Positions 19,377 through 24,520 of a stretch of 24,520 bases of DNA are shown here, piece by piece; position 1 is the first letter of the stretch, and every line of letters starts with the position of its first letter. The stretch is from Actinomortierella ambigua (Eukaryota > Mortierellomycota > Mortierellomycetes > Mortierellales > Mortierellaceae), in the NCBI GenBank assembly GCA_016098155.1, contig JAAAJB010000436.1, positions 1 through 24,520 of the forward strand, given 5' to 3'. A program made the position numbers and the translations under genes. Below the pieces are notes generated by a model that worked only from the letters and a program-made list of their open reading frames with translations, had not been told where the DNA came from and ran no database searches.

Positions 19377-22202
19377 ATGTCGCAGCCCGAGGTTTTCTCG
19401 TTCCAAGCTGAGATCTCTCAGCTGATGTCTCTCATCATCAACACCTTCTACTCGAACAAGGAGGTTTTCCTTCGTGAGCTGGTCTCCAACGCTTCCGGTA
19501 TGTTGTTTCTCCTCCCCCCAAAAAAAAGAAGTGTATGTGACGCGGCAGAGAGGGTGACGCAGGAACGAGCTACAATGGGACGCACGGATCGGCTAGTAGA
19601 GCAAGAGCTTTTTGGTTCAAGAAAGGGCGTTCTCGTTTCGTCCTCATTGGATCCGACCCTTTTGTTTACTGGTGTTTTGCGCGGTGTGCTCTTTTTTTTC
19701 CTTGCGTTGTTTCAGTCCTGTCTGCCTGCATCACGTCTTGCTACTTGCGTTGAAATGATATAGCAGATCGAGGTCTGGTTCGGTTCCTTGGTAGTTGGTG
19801 TTCCTGAAGACTCATCTTTTCTCTTCTCTTTCTCTTTTTCTTTCTCTACAGATGCGCTCGACAAGATCCGCTATGAGGCTCTGACTGACCCCTCGAAGCT
19901 CGACACCGAGAAGGAGCTGTACATTCGCATTACTCCCGACAAGGAGAACAAGATCCTGAGCATCCGTGATACCGGTATTGGTATGACCAAGGCTGATCTG
20001 GTCAACAACTTGGGTACGATCGCCAAGTCGGGCACCAAGGCCTTCATGGAGGCTCTTGCCTCTGGCGCTGATATCTCTATGATCGGTCAGTTCGGTGTCG
20101 GTTTCTACTCGGCCTACCTGGTTGCTGAGAAGGTCCAGGTCATCTCCAAGCACAACGACGACGAGCAGTACATCTGGGAGTCTGCTGCTGGTGGTTCCTT
20201 CACCATGTAAGTATCGTATCTTTTCGTGCTGTTGGGGTGAATCTTTTTTGGTTTGACTATTGTTCTTTGGAGTTCTTTTTGTTTCTATCGGCGACTTGGA
20301 CGCCCCCCCCTCCCTCCTCTCTGTGTCCTCCCCTTCACTGGGGCAGATCAGTTTCTAGAGGGAAGAAGGGGGAGGGGGAGAGGCGCCTAGTGGCGGGGAG
20401 AGAGAGGAATCTTTTCCTCTCTCGCCCCCTACTCTTGTTCTCTGTATCCTGCACCTCTCGCTCGACGCTGATTGGTTGGGCTTGTGCAACTTTTGTTTTT
20501 TTTGCCACCATCCCAAAGACACACTTTGACTGACTCTGAACTTTATACCTCTCTCGTCATCATCTCTCTTTTGTCTCTGCCCAACAGCACCCGCGACACC
20601 GTCAACCCCCCTCTGGGCCGCGGTACCGAGATGCGCCTCTTCATGAAGGAGGACCAGCTTGAGTACCTCGAGGAGAAGCGCATCAAGGACATCATCAAGA
20701 AGCACTCCGAGTTCATCGGCTACCCCATCCAGCTCGCCGTCGAGAAGGAGACCGAGCGTGAGGTCGAGGACGACGAGGAGGAGGTCACCGAGGAGGCCAA
20801 GATCCAGGAGGTTGAGGATGAGGATGAGACCAAGGAGAAGAAGAAGAAGACCATCAAGGAGAAGACCATCGAGAACGAGGAGCTCAACAAGACTAAGCCC
20901 CTCTGGACCCGCAACCCCGAGGACATCACCAACGAGGAGTATGCCACCTTCTACAAGTCCCTCACCAACGACTGGGGTGATCACCTTGCCGTCAAGCACT
21001 TCGCCATCGAGGGTCAGCTCGAGTTCCGTGCCATCCTCTTCGTCCCCGGCCGTGCTCCCTTCGACATGTTCGAGACCAAGAAGAAGCGCAACAACATCAA
21101 GCTGTACGTCCGCCGCGTCTTCATCATGGACGACTGCGAGGATCTGATCCCCGAGTGGCTCTCGTTCATCAAGGGTATTGTCGACTCTGAGGATCTGCCC
21201 CTCAACATCTCCCGTGAGATGCTCCAGCAGAACAAGATCCTCAAGGTCATCAAGAAGAACCTCGTCAAGAAGTGTCTCGAGATGTTCGCCGAGATCGCCG
21301 AGGACAAGGAGAACTTCAACAAGTTCTACGAGAACTTTGCCAAGAACATCAAGCTCGGTATCCACGAGGATGCCCAGAACCGCAACAAGCTGGCTGAGCT
21401 CCTCCGCTACCACTCCACCAAGTCCGGTGATGAGATGACCTCGCTCAAGGACTATGTCACCCGCATGCCCGAGAAGCAGAAGAACATCTACTACATCACC
21501 GGCGAGTCCCGCTCCGCCGTCGAGAACTCGCCCTTCATTGAGGTCCTGAAGAAGAAGGGCTTCGAGGTCCTCTTCATGGTCGACCCCATTGACGAGTACG
21601 CCGTTACCCAGCTCAAGGAGTACGATGGCAAGAAGCTCATCTCCGTCACCAAGGAGGGTCTCGAGCTCGAGGAGGACGAGGACGAGAAGGCTGCCCGTGA
21701 GGCCGAGGAGAAGGCCTACGAGTCGCTCTGCTCGCAGATCAAGGACATCCTTGGCGACAAGGTCGAGAAGGTTATCATCTCCAACCGTATCTCCGAGACC
21801 CCTTGCGTCCTGGTCACCGGTGCTTTCGGCTGGTCGGCCAACATGGAGCGTATCATGAAGGCCCAGGCCCTGCGTGACACCTCCATGTCGTCGTACATGG
21901 CCTCGAAGAAGATTCTCGAGCTCAACCCCCGCAACGCCATCATCAAGTCGCTCAAGTCCAAGGTTGAGGCCGACAAGAACGACAAGACCGTCAAGGATCT
22001 GACCATGCTGATGTACGAGACTGCCCTGCTCACCTCGGGCTTCTCCCTGGATGACCCTGCCATCTTTGCCAACCGCATCAACCGCATGATCAAGCTCGGT
22101 CTCTCCATCGATGAGGATGAGGAGGATGCCCCCGTTGATGAGGTCCCTGCTCTCGAGTCGACCGAGGATGCTGAGGAGTCCCACATGGAGGATGTCGATT
22201 AA
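19377..22202 (+). CDS. HSP90: cytosolic molecular chaperone Hsp90
   Basis: Three exons: 19377-19497, 19852-20206, 20588-22202, giving 696 aa. The N-terminal GHKL ATPase domain has the catalytic Glu34 and Asn38 in [20 protein letters not shown], the DTGIGM motif and the lid [15 protein letters not shown] charged Glu/Lys linker follows (about 210-265). The middle domain contains the conserved [14 protein letters not shown] with the catalytic Arg, and the C-terminal dimerisation domain is complete. The tail reads MEDVD instead of the canonical MEEVD that binds TPR co-chaperones. Length and order are typical of cytosolic Hsp90 (yeast Hsp82 is 709 aa), and there is no ER signal or KDEL. The protein folds kinases and other clients with ATP. 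Introns 1 and 2 (354 and 381 bp) fall in the N-terminal domain. Codon use is strongly biased to C/G endings, as for highly expressed genes. Confidence 0.98.
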
Positions 22203-22231
22203 ACAAAACGCCTCCCTCCTCTCTCCCCCTA

Positions 22232-22256
22232 TCTTTTGTTGATTAACAACAAAAGA
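22232..22256 (+). other. perfect 10-bp hairpin in the Hsp90 3' UTR
   Basis: TCTTTTGTTG, a five-base ATTAA loop and CAACAAAAGA form a perfect stem 30 bases after the Hsp90 stop. It is seen directly; any role in stability or 3' processing is inference. Confidence 0.7.
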
Positions 22257-22317
22257 AAAAGCACTCCATCTCCTCCCTCCCACTTCTGTACATTTTTTCC
22301 TGTTGCATACAAACGAA

Positions 22318-22350
22318 AATAAAAGTGAATACAAAAAAAAAAAAAAAAAG
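22318..22350 (+). terminator. Hsp90 polyadenylation signal and A tract
   Basis: AATAAA at 22318-22323 is followed within about 12 bases by a genomic A run. The NAA38 stop on the opposite strand lies only 35 bp further on, so the two transcripts probably overlap at their 3' ends. Confidence 0.65.
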
Positions 22351-22384
22351 GGTCAAGTTTTTGTGTATTGAAATTGAACTGCTA

Positions 22385-23096
22385 TTAGCCCATCAGGTAA
22401 TCGACATCGTACTTCCAACCTGCGGAAGGAGCGGTCGAGGAAGGAACGCCACCGGTGCTACCGCTGCGCGAATGTGAAGTGTCGACGTGTGCTTTCACTA
22501 TGTGAGGGCCAGGTACCATGACGAGGCCAACATATCTCTTCTCTCCTATGAGTAATTGACCACCCACAGAAAAAAAAAGACACAAACGCGGAAAGGTAAG
22601 AGGAGGGCCAAAATAAATTATAGAAAAAGCTTCAAGTCTTAGCGTGCGCACGCTAGAAACAGCACGATCACCCTGCACCAAACGAGATCGAACGTCTTTT
22701 TATCTCCCTTGAAAAAGCTGCCGTTCTCATATTTATTTCCAGAGAATGAGAGGTGTTGTTACCTTCCATTGATCCAGGTGACGTGGTGGATGTTGAAGTC
22801 GATATCGGAGTATTGATGCTTCCATCTGGTACTGTGTTGCTGGTTTGATCATCCTCATTGCCACTGGAAGAGTCGTTCCTCCGCCGAGCATGCCTGTTTG
22901 GAGGGGAGATCTCGTAGGTATTGGAGAGGATGATGTTTTTCGAGTTGTCGATACACATGAACAGGCCTTGAAAGATGCGGCCGTCTGCGATAGTGATGCG
23001 GGTGGGGCGATTCAGAAATGTGCGCAGGTGCGCAATCTTGGGTGGATCTTCCGTCAGTGGTGCTCCTGGTTCTCCTGTTGTAGTCATGGCCAGCAT
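22385..23096 (-). CDS. NatC auxiliary subunit NAA38/Mak31-like LSm-fold protein
   Basis: Two exons on the minus strand: 23096-22763 and 22545-22385, giving 164 aa (161 aa if the second ATG at 23087 is used). The Sm1 half reads LRTFLNRPTRITIADGRIFQ and continues through GLFMCIDNSKNIILSNTYE; the Sm2 half, on exon 2, reads RYVGLVMVPGPHIV. The MVPG motif and the Asn-Arg-Pro start are typical of NAA38/LSMD1 and not of canonical Lsm or Sm proteins. A Ser/Thr/Asn-rich insert of roughly 50 residues separates the two halves and ends at the intron (donor GTAACA, acceptor CTCATAG). The protein is known as the small subunit of the NatC N-terminal acetyltransferase with Naa30 and Naa35, acting co-translationally at ribosomes. 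The human protein is 125 aa, so this one is longer because of the insert and C-tail. It is head-to-head with SmF. Confidence 0.88.
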
Positions 23097-23308
23097 GTAA
23101 GGGCGTGATAGTTGGTTGACAATGTTGGAGCTTCTCCCATCGTCATGGTGGGATGCATGCAAAACGGGAGGGATGGTGGCAAATTAAACATGCGATCAAG
23201 AAGATCGCCGTGACGTATTTGGTGCGTCCAAGCGCGTTTGCTCTCCAGATACATGGCAAAGTGTCTCTTGCCCAATCTCCCTTCCCTCCAACAAGCTCTT
23301 CACACACC
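23097..23308. promoter_or_regulatory. bidirectional promoter, NAA38 / SmF
   Basis: Only 212 bp separate the two divergent start codons, so the core promoters must be shared or adjacent. A CRE-like TGACGT lies near 23211. An upstream ATG on the minus strand (23158) opens a frame that ends at 23084, overlapping the NAA38 start in another frame; it would be an overlapping uORF if transcribed. Confidence 0.55.
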
Positions 23309-24320
23309 ATGTCATCTGCAAGCGCTGTAAGTCGCGAACCCATGCGAAGGGTCCTTCAGGAACGGCGATTTCAACCACTATTCCATGAAGTCCATGGAAA
23401 CATCGACGGGCTTCATGGCTCTTTGGCCAACCTAGCATGATGCAGGAGATCAGCACGAAGAACAAGTCAATCAACATATGCTCAGCTATGCAAAACCGGA
23501 GGAAGGAAACGCGCTGGCGTAGCCCAACAGGATGGAAAGCAAGAAAAAACAAGGGCAGCACGGATTGCAAACAACCATGATCGTCAGGGATCTTTGTGAC
23601 GGATCATGTGGGCGAAGTAGCAATATACAATATGGGATAAGCAGATCAAGCGACGACGACCTTTTCCCTGCGAGTTCACAACATCGTTAGTGGACCTTGC
23701 GGGTGCATTGTGAGAGGACCTTGCACAACAAACTATCCACATTCCTTTCCAGAGGCCTTCAACTAGCACCCTTACCATCCCACTGCCATCATATCACTCA
23801 TCCAGCCATGATGGGTATCGGTGTGTGCGGAGCCAAGATCACAAACAGGACACTCATCATTTTTTGTCTTTCTAACCTGGCAACATTGGACCTCCAACCT
23901 CTTTTTTTCTTTACAATGTGTGGCGGACAACTAAACCTCTGCTTTTTATTTTCAAACATCTTTACCTCGACATTCTTAGTTTGTGCCCGTGAACCCCAAG
24001 CCTTTCCTTCAGGGTTTGATTGGCGCCCCTGTGATGGTCAAACTCAAGTGGGGCCAAGAATACAAGGGCGTTCTGCTCTCCATGGATTCGTACATGAACC
24101 TTCAGGTAACGACTGAGCAAAGGCGGCCTAAACAAGCTCATGCTGTGTAGATTTTAATTTTCACTATGTCACTGACAGTCTTCCTTTTCTTTTTATTTGA
24201 ACTGATTAGCTTGGCGATACGGAAGAGTTTGTGGACGGTGCATCTCAGGGCAAGTTGGGCGAGGTGTTGATCCGATGCAATAACGTTCTGTATATTCGAG
24301 GAGCAGCAGAGGATGAATAG
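23309..24320 (+). CDS. small nuclear ribonucleoprotein F (SmF)
   Basis: Three exons: 23309-23326 (18 nt), 23980-24105, 24210-24320, giving 84 aa. It begins [16 protein letters not shown], continues through the Sm1 motif ([20 protein letters not shown], then MNLQL), and has the Sm2 motif [11 protein letters not shown] near the end. KLKWG, EYKG and [10 protein letters not shown] are diagnostic for SmF against SmE, SmG or Lsm6. The length is close to the human protein (86 aa). SmF is one of seven core proteins forming the Sm ring on U1, U2, U4 and U5 snRNAs. The first exon is short but gives the expected SmF start, has donor GTAAGT and is in phase with the acceptor TTCTTAG. Intron 1 is 653 bp. 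All three exons are phase 0. Confidence 0.93.
23327..23979 (+). other. 653-bp intron 1 of SmF
   Basis: The intron is bounded by GTAAGT and CTTAG. Much of it (23330-23720) is of balanced composition, unlike the CT/AT-rich introns elsewhere in the window. I looked for C/D or H/ACA snoRNA boxes and found no convincing pair. No protein motif was recognised. Confidence 0.6.
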
Positions 24321-24520
24321 CTGCTCTTTCAGCTCTCCTCCTTCCTTCATACGCACTCCCGCTTCCTCTACCACAGGATCATCCATTCTTCTCACCCTCC
24401 TGCCCTAGCACCTTCACCTTGACAAAAGAACCGACGTCCCTTGTAAATGTAACAATACAATTCAGAGCATTGCTTTACCTGTTTATCTCGCCCATTTTTT
24501 TTTTTTTTTTTTTTTTTTTT
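24321..24520. terminator. SmF 3' region and terminal poly(T)
   Basis: Downstream of the SmF stop there is a CT-rich 3' UTR and an AT-rich stretch (AACAATACAATT) near 24450 that may serve as a weak polyadenylation signal. The window ends in a run of about 25 T from 24496. Confidence 0.5.

Noticed and set aside
20355..22334. 659-aa open frame antisense to Hsp90
   Set aside because: Its Leu/Val/Asp/Gly-rich translation is the mirror of Hsp90 codon bias in the overlapping strand. It shows no family motif, and the sense strand is unmistakably Hsp90.
23400..23980. possible intron-encoded snoRNA in SmF intron 1
   Set aside because: Partial ATGATG boxes occur, but I found no properly spaced C/D pair with a terminal stem and no H/ACA structure by eye. 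A covariance search would be needed.
1..24520. CRISPR arrays, tRNA or rRNA genes, transposon open frames
   Set aside because: I saw no spaced direct repeats, cloverleaf-type T-loop/anticodon arrangement, transposase or reverse transcriptase motifs. Repeats are limited to microsatellites, homopolymers and one minisatellite.

Overview
This looks like a nuclear chromosome segment from a filamentous, probably early-diverging fungus. Genes are interrupted by many short GT-AG introns, start codons sit behind pyrimidine-rich leaders, AATAAA-type signals follow several genes, and long homopolymers and microsatellites fill introns and spacers. The gene set (an Rck2/Srk1-type kinase, a fungal LtrA-like protein, mitochondrial SCOT, Hsp90, NatC and spliceosome subunits) fits a Mortierella-like fungus. 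That placement is inference from gene style, not proof. The window starts inside an (AG)n tract and ends inside a poly(T) tract, so both ends may be assembly edges.

Layout. (1) 1452-5326 (+): MAPK-activated protein kinase of the Rck2/Srk1 type, four exons. (2) 5642-7885 (-): LtrA-family membrane protein, five exons, convergent with the kinase across a T24A13 spacer. (3) 8341-14783 (-): two tandem FAD-dependent monooxygenase paralogs, A (8341-10742, ten exons) and B (12501-14783, nine exons), with a small DUF4326 gene (11407-11775) between them on the same strand. (4) 14784-16678: a 1.9-kb gene-poor spacer with a 20-bp tandem repeat and three regularly spaced GAGGGGTG octamers. (5) 16679-18966 (+): mitochondrial succinyl-CoA:3-ketoacid CoA transferase, whose first intron appears to be of the rare GC-AG type. 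(6) 19377-22202 (+): cytosolic Hsp90 ending in MEDVD. (7) 22385-23096 (-): NAA38/Mak31, the LSm-fold subunit of NatC. (8) 23309-24320 (+): spliceosomal SmF, head-to-head with NAA38.

I rebuilt every multi-exon model by hand from splice signals, reading phase and family alignment; in each case the exon lengths sum to a whole number of codons. The most informative observations are evolutionary. The tandem monooxygenases differ by one extra phase-0 intron in copy A, and they share a 166-bp stretch with only four differences, all synonymous, whose flanks are clearly more diverged. That pattern suggests gene conversion. The genes are mostly housekeeping or stress-related. I see no evidence for a new defence or mobile system, and the tandem monooxygenase/DUF4326 block is the only accessory-looking part.
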